A stretch of DNA of 64,000 nt from assembly GCA_963697355.1 (NCBI GenBank), contig CAVONV010000023.1, forward strand, positions 248,001 through 312,000, read 5' to 3'. This DNA comes from CAVONV01 sp963697355 (GTDB lineage: Bacteria > Acidobacteriota > Vicinamibacteria > Marinacidobacterales > DATDRI01). How positions within the stretch are numbered: the stretch's first letter is position 1; the number at the start of each line of letters is the position of its first letter. The notes beneath the pieces are model-generated. The model saw only the letters and a program-made list of their open reading frames with translations, was not told the DNA's origin and searched no databases. Shown here one piece after another: positions 1 to 8,849 of this stretch. The position numbers and the translations under genes are program-made.

Positions 1-2
1 TG

Positions 3-545
3 TTGGATCTACGACTCAATGAAGAGTCTCGCATCGTCAGCGGGCAACCGGCGTTGGGCTCAGAGCCTCTGGCCGTGTTGGTGATTCAATGGGTTTCCCT
101 ACAAAACGTCCGTGGCGACTTCAGTCTCGAGCGCCCTCGGCTACCCGGACAGAACTTTCCGGGTCTTGGGGTGGGCCGTCGGCTCTACCGGCTTTTATGG
201 AAGATCGCCCGTGAAATTGGGAAAGACGCCCTTTCCGCCTATCCCATGTACTATCACAATGCGGTTTACTATTCGGGTGGTTTTTCGTACTTGAATCCCG
301 AGAAGAACGGAGAACTGATCGCGCTCCGACGAGACCTCGAGGGAGTGCCTTTGGACACGGTCTCAGATGCGATCAACCGAGGTCAGCTTGTGGAGGCGAC
401 AACCGGGAAAGCCGTCGACTGGAATCCTGGCGAGATGTATGCTCCCGTTTCGAGCCGGCTGAGCTCCTACTTTTCCGGCGAGGGCTACAAAGCGGAGGTC
501 GAACGAACTGCTTCCCAGCGGTCTTTTCGGTTAGCTGAGTCTTGA
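3..545 (+). CDS. C-terminal fragment of a GNAT-like hypothetical protein
   Basis: The reading frame is open to the left edge, so this is probably the 3' part of a longer gene; the TTG at position 3 need not be its start. The segment PGLGVGRRLYRLL followed by HNAVYYSGGFSYLNPE resembles the acyl-CoA-binding RxxGxG/A loop and the following helix/strand of GNAT N-acetyltransferases. The C-terminal 60 residues have no recognisable domain. The stop codon lies inside a 9-bp hairpin. The GNAT assignment rests on motif resemblance only; the alternative is a conserved hypothetical of unknown role. Confidence 0.45.
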   Translation: MDLRLNEESRIVSGQPALGSEPLAVLVIQWVSLQNVRGDFSLERPRLPGQNFPGLGVGRRLYRLLWKIAREIGKDALSAYPMYYHNAVYYSGGFSYLNPEKNGELIALRRDLEGVPLDTVSDAINRGQLVEATTGKAVDWNPGEMYAPVSSRLSSYFSGEGYKAEVERTASQRSFRLAES

Positions 546-563
546 GACCGCTTTGGTCTCGAG
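541..563 (+). terminator. hairpin over the stop codon of the first gene
   Basis: CTTGAGACC (541-549) pairs with GGTCTCGAG (555-563), nine pairs including one G-U, around a GCTTT loop. No T-run follows, so it is not a canonical intrinsic terminator. The arms are CTTGAG/CTCGAG words of the 8-bp repeat family described elsewhere. Confidence 0.35.
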
Positions 564-620
564 CCCACCTCCTCCTTCCCTTCTTTCCCGCGGTGCTTTC
601 TTGTTTGGGCTCTGTAGGGT

Positions 621-626
621 TATAAT
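621..626 (+). promoter_or_regulatory. possible sigma-70 -10 box
   Basis: A perfect TATAAT lies 178 bases upstream of the next start. The upstream -35 region (TTCTTG or TTGTTT) is poor. The intervening leader (about 630-800) is GC-rich with several short inverted repeats but matches no riboswitch I know. Confidence 0.25.
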
Positions 627-804
627 TTAAGAAATATCTTTCAACCAGAATGAAGACGGAATCTCGAAGGTAGCGAGAGCTGCGGAGGAGGCTGTACGCT
701 GGAGCCGTCCCGGAGGCAAGTACGTTGATTTTTTTGCCGCAAGCCCCCGGTTCGCGAGGATTGAAGGCCCGAGCGTCGTACGCGATATGGCGAAGGTAAT
801 CTAG

Positions 805-2268
805 TTGAACAGCACGAACCGACCCGTTGGTATTCCGCTTGAGGGAGAGTTCAACTGCTGGTCCTGCGGTTTCGACCTTCCGGATCTACTGCTGGCAGTC
901 TGTAGGACCGGCAAGACGGGGCTTTTTCGCTTCCTCAGCTCCGAAGCCGAGAAAACGCTCTTCCTGCGGGAAGGTGAAATCATCTTTGCCAAATCGACCT
1001 CTCAAGATGATCGCTTGGGCGAGTATCTGCTTCGGGAAGGAAAAATCTCCCTTCAAGATCTGTCGAAATGCATTCACCTCATCAAACCTGGGAAACGCCT
1101 TGGCGCCATCCTGGTCGAGAAAGGGCTATTGGGCCCGAAAGAACTGGTTCAGGCTGTCATAGGGCAGATTCGAGCCATTGTGTTGAGCCTCTTTCGTTGG
1201 ACTGAAGCATCGTATGGCTTCAACGAGACGGAGTTGCCGAGCAAGGAGACCATTACGCTCGATATGCCCACGGCTCAACTCATTCTTGATGGAGTCAAGC
1301 TCATCGAGAGCTGGCGTCGGATTACTCAGGGTTTGGGGGAGATGAGCTCGGTTTATCGCAGGGTGTCCGGCAACGAAGAAGTGCTTCGCGGTCTCGACGT
1401 GGATAAGGCAACCCTCGAAGTGCTTGCCAGCATCAGCCGGCCCAAGAGTGTGACCGAGACCTGTGTCGAGTCCGAGCTCGGAGACCTTGAAGTATGCCGC
1501 ATGATGTGGGTGTTCCGTTGCTTCGGCTGGATCGAACAATTGGATCGGGCCGAATCTCGACCAGAAGGGCAAGCGCTCGACCCCAAGTCTGAAACGGTTT
1601 CAACTCGAGAAGCGGTGCCCTCCGCCTCTGAGAAGAAGAAGTCCGCTTCTTCAGAGGAGGAAATCTCGTTTGAGATTATCGAAGGTGAGCCGCTCGAGTC
1701 GCCCAAGAGTTGCGAGATGGCCGGTGCGAGCGCACCGATGGTGGCCACACCGCTAGCTGTGGGGGCTGCAAATGAGGTCAGTCGTAGGGTCCCTGAGCTC
1801 TCGCCGGTAGATCCCCCCGTTGCGGCATCGTTTGCTGAGGTCGATAGAAGTCCCATTGAGGAACCGAAACTTGTGCAGTCCGAGCCGGAAATCGATCTTG
1901 GAGATCCCTTTGAATTCACCGAATCAGATCCTGTGATCGACCTGGGAGCGCCATCCAGCGCGTCAGGATCCGATCCCGTGATCGACTTGGGGACTCCCTT
2001 GCATCCTGCAGAGTCTGATCTTGACCGGGGAGATTCACCGGAGACACCGAGATCCACCCCAAAGAGCGTGTCAGCACGTAAGAGATCCCCTTTGGAAGAT
2101 CCGGACAAAGCTGTTGATCCCGGCCGGAGCGGACCGGCGCTCGAAGAGGATGGAAACAAAGTGCTCCCTGATGCAACAAAGAGCTCCAAAGTGGAGCCCG
2201 TTGTCGAGACCGTCGACATGGACCTCGAAGGTTTGGGGATGGTCCTAGGAAATGGTAAAAGAGAATGA
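805..2268 (+). CDS. DUF4388 (PATAN) domain protein with a low-complexity tail
   Basis: 487 residues. Residues about 15-170 match the DUF4388/PATAN pattern (DLPDLLLAVCRTGKTGLFRF, then LFLREGEIIFAKS and RLGEYLLREGKIS), a domain found in bacterial signalling proteins and often linked to response regulators or GTPases. Residues about 190-250 look winged-helix-like. Residues 250-460 are acidic, Ser/Pro/Glu-rich and probably disordered, with three tandem copies of (E/D)P(E/V)IDLGxP at about residues 361, 374 and 389. The start is TTG, chosen because GAAGG lies about 8 nt upstream. It precedes a c-di-GMP-type EAL gene on the same strand. A second DUF4388 gene lies at 47374. Function is unknown beyond a likely signalling or adaptor role. 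Confidence 0.8.
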   Translation: MNSTNRPVGIPLEGEFNCWSCGFDLPDLLLAVCRTGKTGLFRFLSSEAEKTLFLREGEIIFAKSTSQDDRLGEYLLREGKISLQDLSKCIHLIKPGKRLGAILVEKGLLGPKELVQAVIGQIRAIVLSLFRWTEASYGFNETELPSKETITLDMPTAQLILDGVKLIESWRRITQGLGEMSSVYRRVSGNEEVLRGLDVDKATLEVLASISRPKSVTETCVESELGDLEVCRMMWVFRCFGWIEQLDRAESRPEGQALDPKSETVSTREAVPSASEKKKSASSEEEISFEIIEGEPLESPKSCEMAGASAPMVATPLAVGAANEVSRRVPELSPVDPPVAASFAEVDRSPIEEPKLVQSEPEIDLGDPFEFTESDPVIDLGAPSSASGSDPVIDLGTPLHPAESDLDRGDSPETPRSTPKSVSARKRSPLEDPDKAVDPGRSGPALEEDGNKVLPDATKSSKVEPVVETVDMDLEGLGMVLGNGKRE

Positions 2269-2376
2269 ACGACGGTCCTCGGCCGTCGCGGCCGTCTGTT
2301 GCATTGACAGTCTCGCCAAAGTGCTGATAGCATAGAGCGTTCCCTTCGTGGCTTTTTCATTTGCCAGGTGTTAGCT

Positions 2377-3709
2377 TTGACAGATCAAGGTCAATCCTCG
2401 CTCGCAAAAGAGACAAACGGCGCACCGCTGCGGCCTGCTGATGTTGCCGCTCAGCCATCGAGGACTGAGAAGATTCCCACCTATCGGGAGTATCTCAGTG
2501 AGCTCAAAGGGCGGCTCGCCGATTCCGGGTTTCTGGCACTGCTCCTCATCGATGTCTCGGACATCAATCAGATTGAAAAGGACTACGGCAGCCGTGTGTA
2601 CGACAAGCTCATGCGGGTCATTAGGGACGTTGTCGCTGAGCTCAAAGGTAAGCAGATCCGGTCGAGTGACGTCGTCGCCCTCAACGAAAAAGCAGGAGAC
2701 GTTTTCTTGATCTTCCTCCTGCCGCGTCAGCAGGACGAGCTGATGATGGCGGAAGATCTGGAGAAGATCGGTGCTCGTGTGGAGACTTTCCTTCGGCGAC
2801 GCATCACGAAATCGGCCTTCCCAATCCTGTATGAGGAGCCTGAGCTCAGTGTGGGTACAGCTCTTGCCCTGCGCAATCCGTTGATTCGGGAAGAGCGCCT
2901 CATTCTCAGAGCCATCGAAGAGGCGAAGCGCGCCGCGGTCACTGCTCATGAGCAAAAACGGCTTCGAGAAAAACAAGAGCTCCAGTGCATCATCCTCAAG
3001 GAAGACGTGGAGACGGTTTTTCAGCCCATATACGATCTCAAGACCGGCAAAGCACATGGGTTCGAGGCTTTGGCTCGCGGGCCGAAGGACAGTATTCTTC
3101 GAAATCCCAAGGCGCTTTTCTTTAGGGCCGAAAAAGTCGAGCTTCTCTCCGAGCTCGACCATCTCTGCCGTCGCAATGCACTTCAATCGGGTGGCAAGTT
3201 GGAGCGGCAGTACAAGCTGTTCATCAATACATATCCTTTCTCCGTCAGGGACCCTAGTTTTCAAGGAAAGTACCTCATCGATCTTTTCGAAGGTACGGGT
3301 CTAGCTCCGGAACAGATCGTTTTGGAAGTGACGGAGAAGCTCGCGATCAAGAACTACCCGCTGTTTGTCGACGCGATGAAGTACTTCTCCGACATGCGCT
3401 GTCAGATTGCAATCGACGACATGGGCGCCGGGTACTCGGGACTCGAGCAGATCGTCTATCTCCGTCCCAACTATGTGAAGCTGGACATGTACATGGTGAG
3501 GGACATCGACACGAGCTTCGTCAAGCAGCAAATACTGAAAGCCTTCCGAAGCATGGCGGTGAAGATCGACGCCCGTCTCGTTGTGGAGGGTGTGGAGACC
3601 CGGGAAGAGCTCGAGAATCGTCCGTGAAATAGGGGCCGATTTCGTCCAAGGACATCTCCTGGCCAAGCCTTCCGCTGCCTTTCAGATTTCCCCGAATATC
3701 AAGTTGTAG
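2377..3709 (+). CDS. degenerate GGDEF + EAL domain protein (one frameshift)
   Basis: Probable c-di-GMP phosphodiesterase. Residues about 35-200 form a GGDEF-fold domain whose signature has decayed (NEKAGDVFLIFL where GGDEF is expected), so cyclase activity is unlikely. The EAL domain follows: GFEALARG, INTYP, LEVTEK, IDDMGAGYSG, VKLD, VEGVET, with FVQGHLLAKP in the shifted frame, so the usual metal and catalytic residues are present. The TTG at 2377 is preferred over the GTG at 2368 because AGGTG lies 6 nt before it. An apparent extra A at about 3616 (GAGAATC for GAGATC) stops the frame at 3627; the shifted frame continues with the expected C-terminus to 3709. It is a paralogue of the gene at 29086. 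Confidence 0.8.
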
Positions 3710-4147
3710 TAGCAAAGAACTCGAGCCCGCCTTCGCAAAGAGCTTCGGCGAGTCTCGCCGAAATTGCCGGCAAGCGCTCGAGGCCGCAATGTAGGCGGAA
3801 GCCGTTGGCACAGTCATCGCAACCCAACGGCGTAGGCGGGAACCGAGAGCTCAGGAACTCGAGAATAGAAGCTGTAATCCGGATTCTTCTTCAATGTCGT
3901 GGATCGTAGTTCAGCGTGAGGTTGGGGTGTGTCTTCTCTTTATATTCTCTTGTGGGACAAAAATAGTCTGGGATGCTTTGTTATTGATGTCGCAATGACG
4001 ATACGAGCCAGATTGTGACGAAGTGCTTCTAAAAATGTGACCGTTGTGCATTATTTGGTTGACACCTTGACGGCTTCGCTATAGTCTTCTGGGCGTGGAC
4101 AGTGTCCATACCCAGAAAATAGAATCGTTAACCAAGTAGGGGGGCTT
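3710..4147. other. intergenic region with repeats and the glnA promoter
   Basis: No gene is supported. 3716-3800 holds a GC-rich dispersed repeat (CCCGCCTTCGC, GGCGGAAGCC) with a perfect 8-bp hairpin TTCGGCGA/TCGCCGAA at 3744-3762. Two CTCGAG-type 8-mers lie in register at 3848-3863. The glnA promoter candidate is at 4059-4085. Confidence 0.6.
4059..4085 (+). promoter_or_regulatory. putative sigma-70 promoter of glnA
   Basis: TTGACA at 4059-4064 and TATAGT at 4080-4085 are separated by 15 bp, slightly short. The expected transcript start is near 4092, about 55 nt before the glnA start. Confidence 0.45.
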
Positions 4148-5538
4148 ATGGCGACATCTTCGGTCATCGACGTTCAATACGATCCACAAACCAAATGGAC
4201 TCGGGAGGAGATTCTCAGGACCACCAAAGAGTTGGGTGTGCGCTTCCTGAGGCTTCAGTTCACGGATATTACCGGGATCAATAAGAACGTCGAGGTGCCG
4301 TTCAATCAGTTCGAGAAGGCTCTCGATGGGGAGATTGCCTTCGACGGCTCGTCGATCGAGGGGTTCGTTCGCATCGAGGAATCGGACATGATCTTGGTGC
4401 CGGATTTGGCCACATTCCGGATCTTTCCCCTTCACCTCGACGAATGACAAGAACAGTTCACCGGACCAAGTCGCTCGACTCATCTGTGACATCTATTTTC
4501 CCGATGGCTCGCCGTTTGAAGGTTGCCCACGGCTGGCACTGAAAAAGGCCACCGATGAGGCCAAGTCGCTTGGGTATACCATGATGGCGGGCCCTGAAGC
4601 GGAATTCTTCTTGTTCCAGCGAAGTGGCGACGATGGCCCCACCGTCCTCTCGCACGATGCCGGGAGTTACTTCGATTTGACACCGCTCGACCGGGGAGAA
4701 GATGCGCGTCGTGACATCGTCAATGCTCTCGAAGCGATGGGCTTCGAAGTCGAGGCCTCGCATCATGAAGTCGCACCGGCACAGCATGAGATCGATTTCA
4801 AGTACGCCGATGCGGTCACGACGGCCGACAATGTTGCGACCTTCCGCTTTATCGTGAGGCACGTCGCGATGCAGCACGGTCTGCACGCCACGTTCATGCC
4901 CAAGCCGGTTTTTGCCATCAGCGGATCGGGGATGCACACACACCAGTCTTTGTTCGAAGGAGACAAAAACGCGTTCTTCGATCCAGAAGGGGAGTATCAA
5001 CTATCCGAGATGGCTCTTCATTACGTCGGCGGCATTCTGAAACACGCTCGAGGCTTCTGTGCCATTACCAATCCACTCGTCAATTCATACAAGCGGCTCG
5101 TACCGGGATACGAGGCGCCGACCAACGTGGCCTGGTCTATGAAGAATCGGAGTCCACTTGTGACGGGTTCCCGAGAAGCGAGGCTTGAGCACCCGGGTCG
5201 AGGTGCGCATGCCCGATCCGTCGGCCAACTCCTACCTGGCTTTCGCGGTCATGCTCAAATCCGGATTGGATGGCATCAAGAACCGAATCGATCCGGGCCC
5301 GCCGGTCAACAAGAACATCTATACGATGAGCCAAAGGGAACGTAGACGGTTGAAGATCAGTGAGTTACCGGGCGATCTTCGTGAGGCGGTGGATGCGCTG
5401 GAGAAGGACAAAGTGGTGCAGCAAGCACTGACGCCTCACATTCTCGAGCATTTCGTGACGGCAAAACGCGCCGAGTGGCACGACTACATTGCCCAAGTCC
5501 ACGACTGGGAGCTGAAGAGGTATCTGTCAGTCTATTAG
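4148..5538 (+). CDS. glnA: glutamine synthetase, type I-alpha (two frameshifts)
   Basis: Makes glutamine from glutamate, ammonia and ATP. The full sequence is readable across two breaks: FDGSSIEGF, AGPEAEFF, ASHHEVAPAQHEIDF, NSYKRLVPGYEAP and the arginine-bearing TRVEVRMPDPSANSYL are all present. The tail NIYTMSQRERR replaces the NLYDLP adenylylation site, which places it in the GSI-alpha group regulated by feedback rather than by adenylylation. The start ATG follows a strong GGGGGG-type ribosome site. One apparent extra base at about 4441-4452 (GACGAATGAC) and one at about 5160-5166 (GTGACGG for GTxCGG) split the frame. Losing this gene would normally make a cell a glutamine auxotroph, so sequence error is likely. 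Two hairpins follow the stop. Confidence 0.93.
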
Positions 5539-5578
5539 TACTCAAGAACTCGAGTACTCAAGTGCTTGGGTACTTGAG
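5539..5578 (+). repeat. five-unit 8-bp repeat array
   Basis: Begins on the base after the glnA stop: TACTCAAG, AACTCGAG, TACTCAAG, TGCTTGGG, TACTTGAG in exact 8-bp register. The array folds on itself (see the terminator at 5545). Confidence 0.8.
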
Positions 5579-5582
5579 TTCT
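5545..5582 (+). terminator. long hairpin formed by the 8-bp repeat
   Basis: Bases 5545-5562 and 5565-5582 pair over 18 positions, all Watson-Crick or G-U, around a very short loop. No U-tract follows directly. It is likely the 3' end structure of the glnA transcript. Confidence 0.5.
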
Positions 5583-5588
5583 ATACTG

Positions 5589-5606
5589 GGGCGCCGTTAG
5601 GCGCCC
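5589..5606. terminator. GC-rich hairpin between convergent genes
   Basis: GGGCGCC-GTTA-GGCGCCC is a perfect 7-bp stem with a tetraloop, followed on the plus strand by TGTTGTCTT. It lies between glnA (plus) and the htrA-like gene (minus) and could stop transcription from both sides. Confidence 0.6.
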
Positions 5607-5613
5607 TGTTGTC

Positions 5614-7047
5614 TTACCGTGGCACTTCTACCGGCACATACATGAGCTGCATGCTGCGTTCGATTTGGAAAACCACGGTGTCGCCTGGCTGGAGAGTCGC
5701 CGCTACTTCTCGGAGATTGGCGATATTCTCTATCGGAAGTCTTGTTGATCCCAAAGATCACATCGCCGGGTAGAAGTCCCAACGTCTCGATCATGGGGGT
5801 TTCAACCGAGCGCGCAGCAACGACGACTCCCGTGCGAGTCCTGAGCCCAGGGAGCAGCATCATGACTCTTTGGTCCAGCTCGATGACGAGGATGCCGAGT
5901 TCTTGAATCAGATTGTCTTCGGGACGAACCATGTCGGCAAAGCGGTTCGGGTCAGTGGTGCTCTCTGAGATAGGGACTCGAAAGGTCAGTTTCTGGGTTC
6001 CCCGAAGCACTTGCAGGTCCACCGTTTCACCCACTGCGTGGCGATAAAGGTTCACACGGAATTGCCGACCGTTTTCCATGGCTTTGCCGTTGAGCGTCAA
6101 AACGATGTCTCCCGACCCGAAGTCCAGCCTCTAACGGCTTTTCCGAGAGGGTAGACGTCCGATAGTATTACGCCCCAGTCTTGATCGAAGCCCAAACCCC
6201 GCGCTAGGAGAGGTGTGATGGTTTGAGCGCGAGTGCCAATGTCACCTCGGCTCACACGACCGGATTTACGGATCTGTTCGAAGACGTATTGCACGATGTT
6301 GCTCGGAGCGGCAAATCCCAGTCCCTCACTGCCGCCTGAGCTCGGAGACGATGAATGTATTGATACCGACCACTTCGCCGTTGGCGTTCACGAGCGGGCC
6401 GCCGCTGTTGCCGGGTTGATTTCAGCATCAGTCTGAATGTAGATCATCGGATCTTCTTCTTGGACCTGCCTCGCTGTCGCACTCACGACGCCCATACTGA
6501 CGGAGTTCTTCGAGGCCTCTTGGACTGCCATATGCGAAGACCAACTGGCCTTGTTCCACATCATCCGAGTTCCCCAGAGAGTAGTGTGGGAAGGTTCTGT
6601 TTCTGCACTTTCAGAACCGCGAGGTCGGTCTCGTCGGTCGAGACCGACGATCTGCGCTCCGAGTAAATCCCCGTGGGGTCTCAAAATGGAACGTTTTCCC
6701 GAGCCGTCGTCTTTCGGCGGGGCGAATCTGACCTGAACCTTGCTGGCGCCGACGACCACGTGCGCATTTGTCACGATGTAGCCGTTCGGATCCACGACGA
6801 CGCCAGATCCGGCTTCGCGTCTGCTTGGAGAAAAGCTGCTGGCCAGCCACCAAACCTTGGGCGGGGACGTATCCTGTCGTGAAGATGACGACGACCGAGG
6901 GATTGACGCGCTCGGACAGTTGTTGGAATGACTTGCTCAACGCTCCCAGCGTCGAGGAGCTGTCTGAGGTTCGGCTGCCACCGGTGGGGTCGTCATCGCG
7001 GAGACAATGAGCAAGACTAGGATTGTGTGCACGAGTTTTGGGTTCAT
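5614..7047 (-). CDS. HtrA/DegP-like serine protease with PDZ domains (multiple frameshifts)
   Basis: Periplasmic trypsin-like protease. Reading across breaks gives a signal peptide (MNPKLVHTILVLLIVSAM...), then catalytic His in VTNAHVVVGA, Asp in DRETDLAVLKV and Ser in NPGNSGGPL (one G base missing), then two PDZ domains (GLRVGDIVLTLNG and LGLLPGDVIFGIN). About ten indels are needed between 5700 and 6990, mostly single extra bases, for example at about 6609, 6575 and 6110. The start is the second of two adjacent ATGs, placed 4-5 nt after AGGA. It is the last gene of the signalling cluster on this strand. All catalytic residues can be recovered, so this looks like damaged sequence of a normal gene rather than old decay. 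Confidence 0.8.
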
Positions 7048-7091
7048 CATTTCCTCAGTTTGGTCAGAACGTCGGACCTGCTCCTGACCCG

Positions 7092-8309
7092 TCAGCGTTC
7101 GTTCCGGGTGATGGCAACGAGGTTGACGTCATCTGGTTGCGGGCGCCCGTTCGCGAAAGTAGTTGCGCGTTCGACGAGCTTTTCGAGCACTTGGCCGCCT
7201 TCCATCCCGACTAGCTCAGCGAGCACTTCCCGCATGGCCCGATCCTCGAAAAGTTCCTCGTCATCTCCGACGATGGAGCCGAGGCCGTCGGAACCTATGA
7301 GGAAAACGTCCCCCGTCTTCCATACGAGCTCGTCGTGACTCGTATTGTGCAATCGCAACATCGCCAAAGAGTCCGAGGGGCGGTCCGGCCAGAGCGATCT
7401 CGTCCAGTCGTTTCTCGAGCGCCTCGCAGCACGAAGGGATAGGGAAGACCCGCGTTGGCGAACTCGATTTCCGGGTGGTCCGGCTCGAGGACAATGACGG
7501 AACCGGCCGCATACATCCCTTCCGGTAGGATGCGGTGAAGACGTCCGTTCATCTCGGAGAGGAGCTCGACAGGGTCACGTGTGTCTGCAGCCGTTTCCTG
7601 GAAAGATCCCCTTGAGCAGCATCGTGCTCAGGGCCGCTTGGACGCCGTGGCCGATGACGTCCGAGACGAGAATCGTGTGCGATTCGTCTTCGTGAACGAA
7701 GTCGTAGAAGTCGCCGCCGACCGCTTCACAGGGTTGATAAAGGTTCGCGAATCGGTAGCCGTCCAGGGAAGGAAAGCTCTCGGGTAGCAGGCTCCTGTTG
7801 CACGCGACCCGCCATCTCCAGCTCTTTCTCCAGAAAACGATGGCGGGTCTCGAGCTCTCCGTACTCTCTCAAGAGCTTGTTGAGGTCATTCACCTTGTCG
7901 GTGAGCTTGCTGTCGTAGGCTCTTCTCTTCGAGAGCGTTCCGGATAATGTTCAACATGGCCTGGTTGTCCCAGGGTTTCTCGAGGTAGTGATAGAGGCCG
8001 ACCTCGTTGATGGCTCGGATGGCGTTCTCCTTGTCGGCGTAGCCGGTGAGAAGCAGGCGTACCGCTTCGGGTTGGAGGCGTCGCACCTCCTTCAGAAACT
8101 CGATGCCGTTCATCTGCGGCATCAAGAAATCCGATATGACAACATCCAGTCGGTTTACGCTCGAGGAGCTCGAGAGCCTTGCGTCGGGTCCGTGGCCTCG
8201 ACGACGTCGTAGTCGGTTTGGAGCGCAAAGACGCCGCGAAGCGATGACAGGACCAGTTCGTCGTCGTCGACGATGAGGATGGATGCCGGTCGTCTCGTCG
8301 GTTGGTCAT
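7092..8309 (-). CDS. response regulator with SpoIIE-type PP2C phosphatase (multiple frameshifts)
   Basis: The reconstructed protein of about 400 residues has a receiver domain (SILIVDDDELV, phospho-acceptor Asp in DVVISDFLMPQMNG, KPW lysine), a coiled coil (KLTDKVNDLNKLLREYGELE) and a SpoIIE phosphatase (QQSLLPESFPSLDGY, AVGGDFYDF, VSDVIGHGVQAAL, GDVFLIGSDGL, DDVNLVAI). The metal-binding aspartates are present. Such RsbU/RsbP-type proteins dephosphorylate anti-sigma-factor antagonists in partner-switching stress pathways. The ATG at 8309 has AAGGA 7 nt upstream. At least five single-base breaks occur. It follows a stand-alone receiver gene and a histidine kinase, which probably phosphorylates it. 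No anti-sigma or antagonist gene is visible here. Confidence 0.8.
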
Positions 8310-8364
8310 TGACGTGTCCTTGCGAAGAAGACCCTTGTTGCCTCTCTGGTAGGAACGCCTTTCA

Positions 8365-8846
8365 TCAAGCAAAGGCCTTTAGGATTTCTTTCTGAACGTT
8401 CAGAAGCTCCGTATGGGCTTTGTTTACCTCGTCTATCTTCTCTTTGAGGCGTCTTGAGAAGTATCCTCTTCTCGAGACCGTTGCGTATGATGAGCTTCAG
8501 GTCTTCGTTCTCCCAAGGCTTTTCGATGTATTGATACAGTCCGACGTCGTTGATGGCCTTGATGGCGTTTTCTTTGTCGGCGTATCCGGTCAGAAGCACT
8601 CGGGTGGCTTCGGGCTGTATCATCCTTGACCTGTGCAAGGAACTCGATGCCGTCCATGTCCGGCATGAGGTAGTCGGAGATGACGAGATCCACCTTGTTA
8701 CCTTTGACGTAATCCAGAGCTTCCTGCGGCGAGGTGAAAGAGACGACCTCGTAGTCCGTCTCGAGCGTTAGAAAGCTTTTGATGCTGGTTACAACCATTT
8801 CTTCGTCGTCTACCAGCAAGACGACATTGGGTTTTGACTGATCCAT
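8365..8846 (-). CDS. single-domain response regulator with coiled-coil tail (two frameshifts)
   Basis: Receiver domain: VVLLVDDEEMVV, phospho-acceptor Asp in DLVISDYLMPDMDG, LLTGYADKENA and KPWENED. After the receiver comes a helical tail (RLKEKIDEVNKAHTELLNV) in a shifted frame, ending at 8365. Extra bases near 8625 (AAGGATGATACAG) and 8458 break the frame. It is closely similar to the receiver of the next gene (same ...TGYADKENAI(K/R)AIN signature), so the two arose by duplication. There are 3 bases between the upstream histidine kinase stop and this start, which indicates one operon. Confidence 0.82.
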
Positions 8847-8849
8847 TTC

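Noticed and set aside
640..800. Possible c-di-GMP riboswitch before the DUF4388/EAL genes
   Set aside because: The leader is GC-rich with small inverted repeats but lacks the conserved GEMM core sequences.
1353..2360. 335-codon open frame on the minus strand
   Set aside because: Antisense shadow of the low-complexity tail of the DUF4388 gene; Ser/Arg-rich composition reflects the opposite strand.
2371..3264. 297-codon open frame on the minus strand
   Set aside because: Antisense to the EAL gene, which has intact catalytic motifs.
3805..3822. TTGGCAC-N5-TCGCAA resembling a sigma-54 promoter upstream of glnA
   Set aside because: It falls inside the GC-rich dispersed repeat and is over 300 bases from glnA, which has its own sigma-70-type promoter; chance match is more likely.
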